A stretch of 64,000 nucleotides of DNA from Elusimicrobiota bacterium (GTDB lineage Bacteria > Elusimicrobiota > Elusimicrobia > UBA1565 > UBA9628): positions 1-64,000 of the forward strand of contig JACQWX010000035.1 of NCBI GenBank assembly GCA_016209035.1, in the 5' to 3' direction. A program made the position numbers and the translations under genes. Under the pieces are notes generated by a model. The model did no database searches and was not told where the DNA came from. It saw only the letters and a list, made by a program, of their open reading frames with translations. Positions 31,738 through 39,954 of this stretch are shown piece by piece. How positions within the stretch are numbered: position 1 is the first letter of the stretch; the number at the start of each line of letters is the position of its first letter.

Positions 31738-32455
31738 GGCGGGATAGCCCATGTAGGAGTTCTGCGCCGGCTTGCCTTCGTCGTGGTGGACCACGATGAA
31801 GCTCAGGCGCGGGTGCGGCCCGCCTTGAGGAGGCGCTCGTAGTTCTCCATCAGCCGGTTCGTGGACTCGACGTAGTAGCGGTCGCGGTCGAGCTCCAGCT
31901 CGGTGAACCGCGCGTAGCCCGAGATCGCGAACCCCCCCTAGCGTCGCCGCCCACGGTCCGCCTGGGCTTGGAGTCCCAGCCGGCTGCCGCGGCCTTGTCG
32001 AAGAGATCGACCCAGCCCTGGTAGTCGGCCGGGACCTGGATGGAGTGTCTCCCGAAGAGGCTGATGACGCCCTTGTCCCTCGACAATCGCGCGGCCGCCT
32101 TCCTGTTCAGGATGGTGGTGTCGAAGTTGGACCCGTCCGGATGCGCCTTGACCATGTAGAAGGCCAGGTCAGGGTTGGCGATCTGCCGGGTACGAACGCC
32201 TTCGGCCAGGAGCTGATGGGCCTTGAGGTCGTTGTCGAGCTCGCCGGAGAAGGGCTTGACCTCGGCCACGGTCAGGAGCATGGTGGACCGCAGGACTTTG
32301 TCCAGCACCGCCTGGAGGGGCGCCTGGGGCTTGGGCCTGCGGCCGAAAAGGCCTTGGGAGACGAGGACCTCGGAGGGCGTCTCGTCGGGGATGCCGAAGC
32401 CGCCGAGCGTGTCCGGACCGATGGCGCCATAGGGCCCGACGACGCGCCGAAGCTC
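31738..32455 (-). pseudogene. Frameshifted gene of unknown family
   Basis: No intact gene spans this 700-base stretch, but the minus strand is coding-like. From 32455 one frame runs without a good start codon through IGPDTLGGFGIPDETPSEVLVSQGLFG and AHQLLAEGVRTRQIANPDLAFYMVKAH to KPRRTVGGDA. At a run of seven C (31933-31939) the sense moves to another frame, GFAISGYARFTELELDRDRYYVEST, and again near 31827 to LSFIVVHHDEGKPAQNSYMGYPAY. I do not recognise the family. Either a decaying gene or sequencing errors in homopolymers. It follows the PorV-like gene on the same strand. Confidence 0.5.
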
Positions 32456-33409
32456 CTACTTGGCGAACGACGCCCGCGGAGCTTGGACGCCCTTGCGGAC
32501 TCCGCTCCCGAACTGGACGCTCACGGAAGCCACGTGGCTCATGCCCACGGAGCCGAAGGGGACGACCGCGTAGTCCACGGCCCAACCCCCGAAGGCGACG
32601 CCGAAGCCGCCCGTCGCGCCGGCGGCGCCGTCGACGCCGCGGAGCGTGCGCGAGTTGTACCCTGCCCGCAAGGCGAACCCGAGGTTCGGCTGGTTCGCCA
32701 GCCGCACCTCGGTGCCGAAGGCGCCGTAGGGGCCGTTGCTGCGCGGCACAACGCCCTCTGCGGACACCAGCCACCAGGGGTTGAGCTTCGCCATCAGGCC
32801 CGCCCGCACGGACAAGGGCAGCCTGAATCGCTCCTCGTCGTACTTGAGGTCCCCCCCGATGTTCCTCGCGGCCACGCCGAACCGGAGCCTCGAGTGGAGC
32901 CTGAGCATGAGGCCCAGGTCGACGGCCGCGGTCTCGGCCTTGCGCACGAGCCTGGAGCGCACGTATTTCGCGCTCACCCCGAATGCGACCGGGGAGATGG
33001 CATAGGCCATGCCGAGGGCGGCGGTCAGTTCCCTCGGCGAGACCTGCCCCGTCACCGACCCGCTCGCGTCGGTCTCTTCCACGGTCCCGTACGACATGTG
33101 CTGCACTCCGGCGGCCAGGCCGCCCCGCCCGACGCGATAGACGCTCGCGGCGTAGTCGTAGAAGCCCGAACCGAGGTAGGTCGCGTGCGTGAAGACCAAT
33201 TCCTGCCTCGGCGTCAGAGCCAGACCCGCCGGGTTCCAGTACAGGGCGTGGGCCTCGTCCGCCACCGCGGTATACGCCTCTCCCATGCCCATGGCCCGGC
33301 CGCCGACCCCGAGGTTCAGGAAGCCGGCCGCGGCCGTGCCGCGGCCGCTCCGGTGGAAGTCCTCGGCGTGGCCCGCGCACACGAGGAGCGAGACAAGGAG
33401 GAAGTTCAC
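32456..33409 (-). CDS. PorV/PorQ-family outer-membrane beta-barrel protein
   Basis: 317 residues, GTG start directly after the stop of the preceding gene. Signal peptide (FLLVSLLVCAGHA), then the family opening GTAAAGFLNLGVGGRAMGMGEAYTAVADEAHALYWNPAGLA, which is diagnostic for PorV/UPF0164 proteins. The remainder is a series of amphipathic strands (FGVAARNIGGDLKY, LGFALRAGYNSRTL) fitting a FadL-like barrel. PorV proteins act in type IX secretion in Bacteroidetes and occur widely in Elusimicrobiota and Fibrobacteres. The upstream neighbour carries a type-IX-like C-terminal domain, so it may be a substrate. Confidence 0.8.
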   Translation of the reverse strand: MNFLLVSLLVCAGHAEDFHRSGRGTAAAGFLNLGVGGRAMGMGEAYTAVADEAHALYWNPAGLALTPRQELVFTHATYLGSGFYDYAASVYRVGRGGLAAGVQHMSYGTVEETDASGSVTGQVSPRELTAALGMAYAISPVAFGVSAKYVRSRLVRKAETAAVDLGLMLRLHSRLRFGVAARNIGGDLKYDEERFRLPLSVRAGLMAKLNPWWLVSAEGVVPRSNGPYGAFGTEVRLANQPNLGFALRAGYNSRTLRGVDGAAGATGGFGVAFGGWAVDYAVVPFGSVGMSHVASVSVQFGSGVRKGVQAPRASFAK

Positions 33410-34270
33410 TCAGCGCTCCACGACCACCTTGAAGGTCTTCCTCTGCGTCCCGCTCTCAGCGAAGCCGTAGTACACCCCGCTGGCCGCGTTGGCGCCCGAG
33501 AGGTTCTTCCCGTCCCAGGCCGCCATCCCCGCGGCGTTGGTGGCGAGGTCCTGGACCTTCTCGCCGGCCACGGTGTAGAGCCTAACGCGGGTCAAGGCCG
33601 GCAGGTCGCTGAAGGTCACCGCGGCATGGCCGAGCTTGGGTCTGAAGGGGTTGGGGAAGACCTTGACCGTCGAGACCGTGTCCGAGGGCGACCGCTGCAT
33701 GACCTGGAAGGTCGAGAAGTGGTTGAGCTTCGCCATCAATGTCTTGGCCGCGGTGTCCACGGTGGTCACCAGCGGCACGTAGATCCCGGCCCCCTCAACG
33801 TAGCGTGCGAGGACCAGTCGCGAGGGATTGACCCACGCCGGCAGCGAGTCGCCGTAGCCGATGGTCACGGTCGCTTCCTTGAGAGGCTGGATGTCCCTGC
33901 TCAGCGAGATGTCGAACCCCAAGCCCGTCCCGACCAGCCCCGGCGAGGCCGGTGCGGTCGAGAAGGAGATCCGCTCGACCATGGTCATGACCACGATCTC
34001 GCCGACGGCCTCGGGCGGGACGACCACGCTGACCGTGCCGAAGGTCACCCCGAAGATGACGGTTCCCCCATTCGCGGGATCCAGGCTCAATGGGGGGCTA
34101 ACCGCGGCTGGCGTGAAAGCGACATCCCTCGAGTTCCCCGCCAGGCCCGTGTCGTCGGCAGCGTCGGACCGGGCCGCCGCATTCGGCGCAACGCGCGGTA
34201 ACAAGGAGGATGCGGCAAAAAGCAGGATTAGGCCGACCGCGCGTCGAAGGAACGGGTTGTGGTCGCCCAT
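33410..34270 (-). CDS. Secreted protein with FlgD-like / type IX C-terminal sorting domain
   Basis: 286 residues from ATG 34270; ATG 34276 is possible. N-terminal hydrophobic stretch (AVGLILLFAASSLLPRVA) is a signal peptide. The middle resembles a strand-rich domain (GTVIFGVTFGTVSVVVPPEAVGEIVV). The last 90 residues, VKVFPNPFRPKLGHAAVTF followed by VRLYTVAGEKVQDLATN, WDGKN and ASGVYYGFAESG, match the C-terminal sorting or FlgD-Ig domain that targets proteins to type IX secretion. A TATAAT at 34280-34285 (minus strand) ends nine bases before this ATG. The PorV-like gene starts immediately after its stop. Confidence 0.75.
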   Translation of the reverse strand: MGDHNPFLRRAVGLILLFAASSLLPRVAPNAAARSDAADDTGLAGNSRDVAFTPAAVSPPLSLDPANGGTVIFGVTFGTVSVVVPPEAVGEIVVMTMVERISFSTAPASPGLVGTGLGFDISLSRDIQPLKEATVTIGYGDSLPAWVNPSRLVLARYVEGAGIYVPLVTTVDTAAKTLMAKLNHFSTFQVMQRSPSDTVSTVKVFPNPFRPKLGHAAVTFSDLPALTRVRLYTVAGEKVQDLATNAAGMAAWDGKNLSGANAASGVYYGFAESGTQRKTFKVVVER

Positions 34271-34331
34271 TGGCATCCCATTATATACAAAGGTCATGCA
34301 GTGCAGGGCCCCGTTCTCGACGCTGGCCCCC

Positions 34332-36089
34332 TCAGTGCTTGTGCAGCCGGTAGAAGTAGAGGGCGTTGTGCAGGCTGAAGCTCCCCAGCCAGAGATCGGT
34401 CTTCGGGGCGACCACCCCTCCGCGGAGGGCCTTGAAGGCCACGGGCCGGCACAGGTAGACCTGGGGCAGGTCCTGCTGGTAGAGGTCCTGGAGCTTCCGA
34501 TAGAGCTTCTCGCGGGCCGCCTCGTCGGAGAGGCCCCTGGCCTCGTCCACCAAGGCGTCGGCTTGGGGCTGGGCATAGCGCTGGAGCCGCGGGAAAAAAC
34601 CGGCGCTGTGCATGAGGTTGAAGGCATAGGAATGAGGGTCGGGAAAGTCTGGGCCGAAGCTCGCGATGAAGAGCGGCAGCCTGCGTTCTTCCAGGGCCTT
34701 CAGGAAGGCGTTCCTGGGAACGGGCTTGGGTACCAGGTCGAAGGAGGGGCTGATGGCCCGCAGCTCCGAGGCGAGCAGGTCCGCCGCGGCCTGGGCTTCG
34801 CCCGAGACCGCGTCGAAGAATATCTCGGCCCTGAAGCCCTTGGCCCAGACCTTGCCGCCGGCCGCCTTGCGAAAGGACTCCGCGGCCCGGCCCCGGTCGT
34901 AGTCGTAGGGCGCGGGCCCGGTCTTCCAGTCGAACATGTCGAAGGGGACGGGCCCGAAGACCCGGACGCCTTTGCCGCGAAGGGCGTAGTCGCGGAACAT
35001 CTCGAAGTTGAAGGCATGGGCGAAACCTCGCCGGACGTCCGGGTCGGCGAAGAAGTCGGGCGGGATGCCCTTGCCGTCCAGCCGGCCGCTGCCCAAAGCC
35101 CGCGTCCCCACCGGGTTGACGCCGAAGTTGAAGAACAGGGTCTGCCCGGTGGCCCAGTTGTCGATGTCGTCGAGGACCTTGATGTCGGGGGAGCCGGCCA
35201 GGTCCCGCAGGGACGAGCGGCTGAGCTGGGCATAGTCCGCGTCGCCGGCCTGGAGCATGGCCAGCCGCATGACCTCGCTGCGCACTTCGTGGAATACCAC
35301 GGTCTTGAGCGCCGCGGGCCCGCGCCAATAGAAATCGTTCCTCCTGAGCACGATGAGGCCGCGGGCCGAGTCGGTCGAGTCGAGCACGAACGGTCCGGTC
35401 CCGTTGGCCAGGAACCGGATGTCCGACTCTTCCATGGGCCGCTGGTTGAACCTAGTCCACGAAGCCTCGGCGCCGTCCCACTCCCCGTGGGCCACGGCCC
35501 AGCTCTTGGACAGGACCATGGGCCAGGAGGCCAGGATGTCGAGGAAGGAGGCGTCGGGCTTCTTCAAGGTGACGACGACCCGGTCCCCCTCGGTCCGGAC
35601 GGCCTGCGCCGCCGCCTCATAGGAGACGCGGAGCTTGCCGCCCTTGCCGCGGGTGGACGGGACTCCCAGGATGGGCTCGAGCAGCATCGCGGACGGGCCT
35701 CCGGGGGTGTCGGCCAGAAGGAAGCGCAGCAGGGAGTAGCGGACGTCCTCGGCGCAGAGTTGAGAGCCGTCATGGAAACGCACATCCTTCCTGATGGGGA
35801 AGGAATAGACGCGCCCGTCCGCGGACAGGAGGCCGTTGTCACCAGTCGGCACCTCGGCCGCCAGGAAAGGGGCGAAGGGCATCTTCACGGGGTCCGTGCC
35901 GTAGACCACGAGCGGCTCATAGATGTTCAGGGCCACGGACAGGCTCTCCAGGTCGTACATGGCCGCAGGGTCCAGGGTGAGGATGCCGTCGGCCTCGACG
36001 CTCACGAAGGTGTCGGTGCTCGTCGCGGCGCGAGCCGGGCCCGCGAGTCCGACCAGGAAGACCACTGAAACGAGGATCCTCATCGCCAT
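34332..36089 (-). CDS. ABC-transporter peptide-type substrate-binding protein (SBP_bac_5)
   Basis: 585 residues from ATG 36089. Signal peptide (RILVSVVFLVGLAGPARA). Family 5 features: LTLDPAAMYDLESLSVALNIYEPLV, WRYSFPIRKDVRFHDG-type segment with CAEDVRYSLLRFL, NGTGPFVLDSTD, and ADPDVRRGFAHAFNFEMF. It would bind oligopeptides or other small solutes in the periplasm. No permease or ATPase gene is in the neighbourhood, so it may use a transporter encoded elsewhere. The start overlaps the stop of the preceding secreted-protein gene. Confidence 0.85.
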   Translation of the reverse strand: MAMRILVSVVFLVGLAGPARAATSTDTFVSVEADGILTLDPAAMYDLESLSVALNIYEPLVVYGTDPVKMPFAPFLAAEVPTGDNGLLSADGRVYSFPIRKDVRFHDGSQLCAEDVRYSLLRFLLADTPGGPSAMLLEPILGVPSTRGKGGKLRVSYEAAAQAVRTEGDRVVVTLKKPDASFLDILASWPMVLSKSWAVAHGEWDGAEASWTRFNQRPMEESDIRFLANGTGPFVLDSTDSARGLIVLRRNDFYWRGPAALKTVVFHEVRSEVMRLAMLQAGDADYAQLSRSSLRDLAGSPDIKVLDDIDNWATGQTLFFNFGVNPVGTRALGSGRLDGKGIPPDFFADPDVRRGFAHAFNFEMFRDYALRGKGVRVFGPVPFDMFDWKTGPAPYDYDRGRAAESFRKAAGGKVWAKGFRAEIFFDAVSGEAQAAADLLASELRAISPSFDLVPKPVPRNAFLKALEERRLPLFIASFGPDFPDPHSYAFNLMHSAGFFPRLQRYAQPQADALVDEARGLSDEAAREKLYRKLQDLYQQDLPQVYLCRPVAFKALRGGVVAPKTDLWLGSFSLHNALYFYRLHKH

Positions 36090-36739
36090 ACCTTGTTCCC
36101 GTCCTTGTCGTAGAGGAGCGTCATGAGCGCGTATTGCCCGCTGGTCGCGCTCTGGCTCTGGAAGGACTCGACGACCAGCGAGATGACGCCGGTCAAGTCC
36201 ACCATGAGCTGGCGCACGTAGGTGTTGCCGGAGCCGTTGTCGGTCTCCCGGTACCAGAGGTATGAGCCGAAGCGGTCGAATTTCCAGAGCCGAGCGACGT
36301 TGCGCCCGTTCCTGAGCGCGTTGCCGCCCACAAAGAAGGAACCTTCCGCGTCCGCGGCCACCGCGGTCGGGACGTTGGGGATGCTGTCGTTGAAGAAGCG
36401 ATCCCATTCGAACTGGCCCGCGGGGCCGTAGCGGAACAAGACGAGCGTCTTCAAGCCGTTGGGGTTCTTGCGCACGGCCGCCACGACCAGGCTGCCCGAA
36501 GGGTCGATCGTAGCCGCCGCGGCGCGCTCGTCCACCATCATGTTCCGGACCTGGGTCCAGAGCACGTTGCCGGACGGGTCGGATTTGCGGACCATGACGT
36601 ACTCATTGCTGCCGGCGTAGCAGTTCAAGACCGCGTAGTAGTTGCCGGCGCCGTCGACGAGACCGAGCTGGTTCTCCTGCCCGCCGAGCGCGGCCGGCAG
36701 GAGAGCGAGCAGACCGGAGATCAGGAGCGCTGACTTCAT
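36080..36739 (-). CDS. Secreted beta-propeller-like protein of unknown function
   Basis: 219 residues from ATG 36739. Signal peptide (KSALLISGLLALLPAALGG). The rest consists of repeated strand units with G-N/D-x-L/Y-W motifs (DGAGNYYAVLN, DPSGNVLWTQV, DPSGSLVVAAV, GPAGQFEWDRF, DAEGSFFVGG, DRFGSYLWYRE, DKDGNKVWR), as in SBBP or PQQ-like propellers; the count of about six units suggests most of a propeller. TATAAT on the minus strand ends six bases before the ATG. It overlaps the binding-protein gene downstream by ten bases. Confidence 0.7.
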   Translation of the reverse strand: MKSALLISGLLALLPAALGGQENQLGLVDGAGNYYAVLNCYAGSNEYVMVRKSDPSGNVLWTQVRNMMVDERAAAATIDPSGSLVVAAVRKNPNGLKTLVLFRYGPAGQFEWDRFFNDSIPNVPTAVAADAEGSFFVGGNALRNGRNVARLWKFDRFGSYLWYRETDNGSGNTYVRQLMVDLTGVISLVVESFQSQSATSGQYALMTLLYDKDGNKVWR

Positions 36740-36745
36740 GGCCGG

Positions 36746-36751
36746 ATTATA
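36746..36751 (-). promoter_or_regulatory. TATAAT -10 box before the propeller-like gene
   Basis: A perfect TATAAT on the minus strand ends six bases before the ATG at 36739; probably leaderless. Confidence 0.5.
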
Positions 36752-36798
36752 CAAACTCTCGGGCGGCGGGGAGGTCCATCATGATATCATACCCCATC

Positions 36799-38523
36799 AT
36801 GGCGGGGCCGACGGCCATCCTCGGGGTGTGGGACGGGCATGACGCCGGCTCGGCCATCCTGGTCGAGGGCTCGCTCCTGGCCGCGGCGAACGAGGAGCGG
36901 TTCACCCGGCGCAAGCTCGAGGTCCATTTCCCCGAGGCCAGCATCGGCTTCTGCCTGCGCCAGGCAGGCCTGCGGCCCGACCAGGTGAGTCGGGTCGCCC
37001 TGTCCACGACCGACCCATCCAAGGCCATGACGCGCTGGCTGCCCTCTCTCAAAGAGGAGAACTACCTCCTGCGCCGGCGCAAGAAGCTGCCGGACTGGGC
37101 CACGCCCTACAAGCGCAGGTTCAAGTTCTGGGTCACGAGCCTGCGGCCGAACTGCTTGAGCCGGGCGCTCTCCAGCCTCTATGCCTCCAAGAGGCTCAGG
37201 GCCATGGGCTTTCGTGATTTCGAACTCAAGCTCGTGGACCACCACCTCTGTCACGCCCATAGCGCGGCCGTAGGGTCGGGACTGCCCACCTGCCTGGTCG
37301 TCAGCCTGGACGGCGTCGGAGACGGCTCCTGCGGAGGCGTCTGGGAGTGGGCCGAAGGCCCGCGGGCCGGCAGGCTCCGGGAGGTGGCCCGGCTCGAGGC
37401 CTGGGCCTCGCTGGGCATCTTCTTCGAGACCGTCACGCACCTCATGAACTTCCGCGAGGTCGAGGACGAGGGCAAGGTCATGACCCTGGCCGACTACGCC
37501 TGCCCTGTTCCTGACGCGGACAACCCCATGCTGCGGATGTTCACGGTCGAGGACTTGAGGCTGGCTAGCCCGCTCAGCCGCCGGAGCGCGCAGGTCGAGC
37601 TGGAACGCCTGGCCTGGCGCTTCCCCGCCGACCAGTTCGCCTTCATGGCTCATCGGACGGTCGAAGTGAATGTCTTGGAACTTTTCCGGCAGGCCATGGC
37701 CAAAACGGGAATGAAGGATGTGGCCTACGCCGGCGGCATCGCGGCCAACGTCAAGGTCAACCGACTCATCAGGGAGAAGCTGGGGGTCCGGAGCCTCTTC
37801 GTCTTCCCCCACATGGGAGACGGCGGCCTCGCGGTCGGCGGCGCCTGGGCGCTCGCCAGCGAGTTGGGAGTGCCCTGCGAACCCCTTGGCAGCGTCTTCC
37901 TGGGGCCCGGCTACGCGGACGAGGAGATCGAACGGCTGGCCGCGGCCGAACGCGGCATCATCCTTGAGAAGGTGGCCTCGCCTGCCAAGACCGCGGCAGG
38001 CTTGATCGCCTCCGGCGAGGCCGTGTTCTGGTTCCAAGGCCGCATGGAGTACGGTCCGAGGGCCCTGGGAGCGCGGTCCATCCTGGCCAGGCCTGACTCG
38101 CTGCCCCTCAAGGACTCCCTGAACCTCAGGCTCAAGAGGCGCGCCTGGCACCAGCCGTTTGGTCCCTCCATGCTCGCGTGCGAGGCTTCCCGCCTGCTGG
38201 AGGAGTATCGCGATGCCCCCAATCCCTACATGACCGTGGCCTACATGGTCAAGAAGGACTGCCGAGGAAGCCTGGCGGGGGTCATCAGCGCGGACGGCAC
38301 CTGCCGCCCCCAGATGGTCCCGGAGGACGATTCGCCTTATTCGCATCTGTTGCAGGAACTCCGGCGCCTCACGGGCCTGGGCGCGGTCCTCAACACCAGC
38401 TTCAACCGGCACGGGGAACCCATCGTCTGCTCGCCTGAGGACGCCTTCAGAGCCTTCAGCCAGGCCGCGGTCGACCACATGGTCATCGGGAGCTTCCTGG
38501 CGAAGAAGGCAGGCGCGCCTTAG
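36799..38523 (+). CDS. Carbamoyltransferase (NodU/TobZ/HypF-like family)
   Basis: 574 residues from ATG 36799. The N-terminal Kae1-like domain has ILGVWDGHDAGSAIL, ANEERFTRRK, the metal-binding DHHLCHAHSA near residue 145 and VSLDGVGDGSCG. AYAGGIAANVKVN and HMGDGGLAVGGAW follow. The C-terminal domain contains EYGPRALGARSILARP and NTSFNRHGEPIV, the signatures of O-carbamoyltransferases that move carbamoyl phosphate via an adenylate onto a sugar or antibiotic. The acceptor cannot be told; no glycan cluster is adjacent apart from rmlC 6 kb away. Divergent from the propeller-like gene; TATCAT at 36785-36790 may be its -10. Confidence 0.9.
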   Translation: MAGPTAILGVWDGHDAGSAILVEGSLLAAANEERFTRRKLEVHFPEASIGFCLRQAGLRPDQVSRVALSTTDPSKAMTRWLPSLKEENYLLRRRKKLPDWATPYKRRFKFWVTSLRPNCLSRALSSLYASKRLRAMGFRDFELKLVDHHLCHAHSAAVGSGLPTCLVVSLDGVGDGSCGGVWEWAEGPRAGRLREVARLEAWASLGIFFETVTHLMNFREVEDEGKVMTLADYACPVPDADNPMLRMFTVEDLRLASPLSRRSAQVELERLAWRFPADQFAFMAHRTVEVNVLELFRQAMAKTGMKDVAYAGGIAANVKVNRLIREKLGVRSLFVFPHMGDGGLAVGGAWALASELGVPCEPLGSVFLGPGYADEEIERLAAAERGIILEKVASPAKTAAGLIASGEAVFWFQGRMEYGPRALGARSILARPDSLPLKDSLNLRLKRRAWHQPFGPSMLACEASRLLEEYRDAPNPYMTVAYMVKKDCRGSLAGVISADGTCRPQMVPEDDSPYSHLLQELRRLTGLGAVLNTSFNRHGEPIVCSPEDAFRAFSQAAVDHMVIGSFLAKKAGAP

Positions 38524-38544
38524 GGCGTCATCCGGCGAGGGCTT

Positions 38545-39951
38545 TCAGAACCGCTGCCAGAGCTTCTTGGAGAGCTCCAAGGACTTGGCCGCGGCCTCGG
38601 CCTCGTCGATGCCGAGCTTGAGGCGCTTGCCCTCCATGAGCACCTTGCCCGAGGCGATGGTGGTGTCCACTGACGACTGGGACAGCCCGAAGATGACGTG
38701 CCCGAGCACGGTACCTTCGTCGAAGGGCGTGGGCGGGTGGTAGTCCATCAACACGATGTCGGCCGCCGCCCCTTCCTCCAGGACGCCGAGCTTGACCCCC
38801 CAATGCCGGTCGGCGATCTTGGCGTTGTTGAAGAGCAGGGTCGAAGCGGCCTCCATGAAGCCGCAGCTGGGGTTGTCGTGCGAGAGGTGCTGGGCCCAGA
38901 GCGCGACCCGGAGCTCCTCGAGCATGTTCACGGTCATGGCGTCCGTGCCCAAGCCCACGAGGATGCCCTTGGCCTGCATCTTGATGATGTCGGCCACGCC
39001 GACCGCGTTGTTCATGTTGGACTGGGGGTTGTGGGCCACGGCCGTGTCCGTGGACTTGAGCAGGTCCATCTCGCGGTCGTTGACGTGCACGCAGTGGGCC
39101 GCGATGGTCTTGGGGCCCAGGATGCCGAACTTGTGGAGGCGCTCCACCACGCGCAGGCCGAAGTGACCTTCGTTGTAGTCCTGGTCCGATCTGGCCTCTG
39201 CCGTGTGGACGTGGAAGCCGGCGCCGAGCTCAACCCCCGCCTCGGCCGCGCGGGCCATCGTCTTGTCCGTGATGGTGAAGGACGCGTGCAGGCCGAAGAG
39301 GGCCTTGAGCTGCTCGTCTTTCTCCGCCTTGCAGCGCTTGATGAACGCGACGTTCTCGTCGATGCCGTCCTGGGCGACCTCTTCGCCGTCGCGGTCGGAG
39401 AGCTCGTAGCACAAGGACGCCCGCACGCCCGTCTCCTTGACAGCCTTGGCGATGAGGTCGAGGGAGCCGCGGGCGGCGAAGGGGCTGGCGTGGTGGTCGA
39501 TGAGGGTGGTGGTGCCGCGCTTGACCGCGTCGATCAAGGGCAGAAGAGCGGAGTAATAGCAGTCATCAAGACAAAGCTTCTTGTCCAAACGCCACCAAAG
39601 GTTTCGAAGGATTCCCGCGAAATCCTTCGAAGGCAGGGCTTTGCCAAGTCCTCGAACCATCGTGCTGTAGAAATGCATGTGGCTGTTGATGAACCCGGGC
39701 AGGACGGCCTTGCCGTCCGCGGACAGGACCTTCTTGTACTTCCCCTTGAAGGCGTGGCTCTTGGCGATCTTCGCAATCCGCCCGTTCTCGCACAGGATGG
39801 AATGGCCGGATAGGACCCTGTTCTTGTCGCCGAAGGTGACGATGAGGCCGTCTTTGATAAGCAAGCCGCAAGCCTTGCCGCGAGCCTCCCGTGTCGCAAG
39901 CCTCCCCCGCGGGGAGGCGCGCAGTTGTGGGGGATGGGAAGTCGTCTTCAT
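38545..39951 (-). CDS. ssnA: SsnA-like metal-dependent aminohydrolase
   Basis: 468 residues from ATG 39951, which has an ideal AGGAGG eight bases upstream. Amidohydrolase superfamily: PGFINSHMHFYSTMVRGLG (HxH), ASLCYELSDRDG, FHVHTAEARSDQ, AAHCVHVNDREMDLL and VGLGTDAMTVNMLEELR with the metal Asp. This is the SsnA/ATZ-TRZ branch. Residues 1-29 are not conserved and are encoded by a palindromic repeat inserted between the ribosome-binding site and the likely original start (TTG at 39864). The gene follows the dihydropyrimidine-dehydrogenase-like gene with a three-base gap; in E. coli ssnA is next to ygfK in a purine region, so a nucleobase or related amidine substrate is likely. Confidence 0.82.
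   Translation of the reverse strand: MKTTSHPPQLRASPRGRLATREARGKACGLLIKDGLIVTFGDKNRVLSGHSILCENGRIAKIAKSHAFKGKYKKVLSADGKAVLPGFINSHMHFYSTMVRGLGKALPSKDFAGILRNLWWRLDKKLCLDDCYYSALLPLIDAVKRGTTTLIDHHASPFAARGSLDLIAKAVKETGVRASLCYELSDRDGEEVAQDGIDENVAFIKRCKAEKDEQLKALFGLHASFTITDKTMARAAEAGVELGAGFHVHTAEARSDQDYNEGHFGLRVVERLHKFGILGPKTIAAHCVHVNDREMDLLKSTDTAVAHNPQSNMNNAVGVADIIKMQAKGILVGLGTDAMTVNMLEELRVALWAQHLSHDNPSCGFMEAASTLLFNNAKIADRHWGVKLGVLEEGAAADIVLMDYHPPTPFDEGTVLGHVIFGLSQSSVDTTIASGKVLMEGKRLKLGIDEAEAAAKSLELSKKLWQRF
39603..39631. repeat. 11-bp palindrome inside the ssnA-like gene
   Basis: TTCGAAGGATT and its exact complement with a seven-base loop, in frame. Confidence 0.65.
39896..39933. repeat. Palindromic repeat translated as the SsnA N-terminus (copy 2)
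   Basis: 38 bases, reverse complement of 12613-12649 with one base difference. Core stem at 39900-39918. It lies within the 5' end of the ssnA-like gene and is read as QLRASPRGRLA. Confidence 0.75.
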
Positions 39952-39954
39952 GGA

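Noticed and set aside
32045..36068. Very long plus-strand frames (718 and 735 codons) opposite the surface-protein genes
   Set aside because: Low-complexity composition and opposite strand to genes with signal peptides and family motifs.
12613..39933. CRISPR array or integron attC sites
   Set aside because: The palindromic repeats are single, dispersed and in both orientations, without regular spacers or integrase gene.
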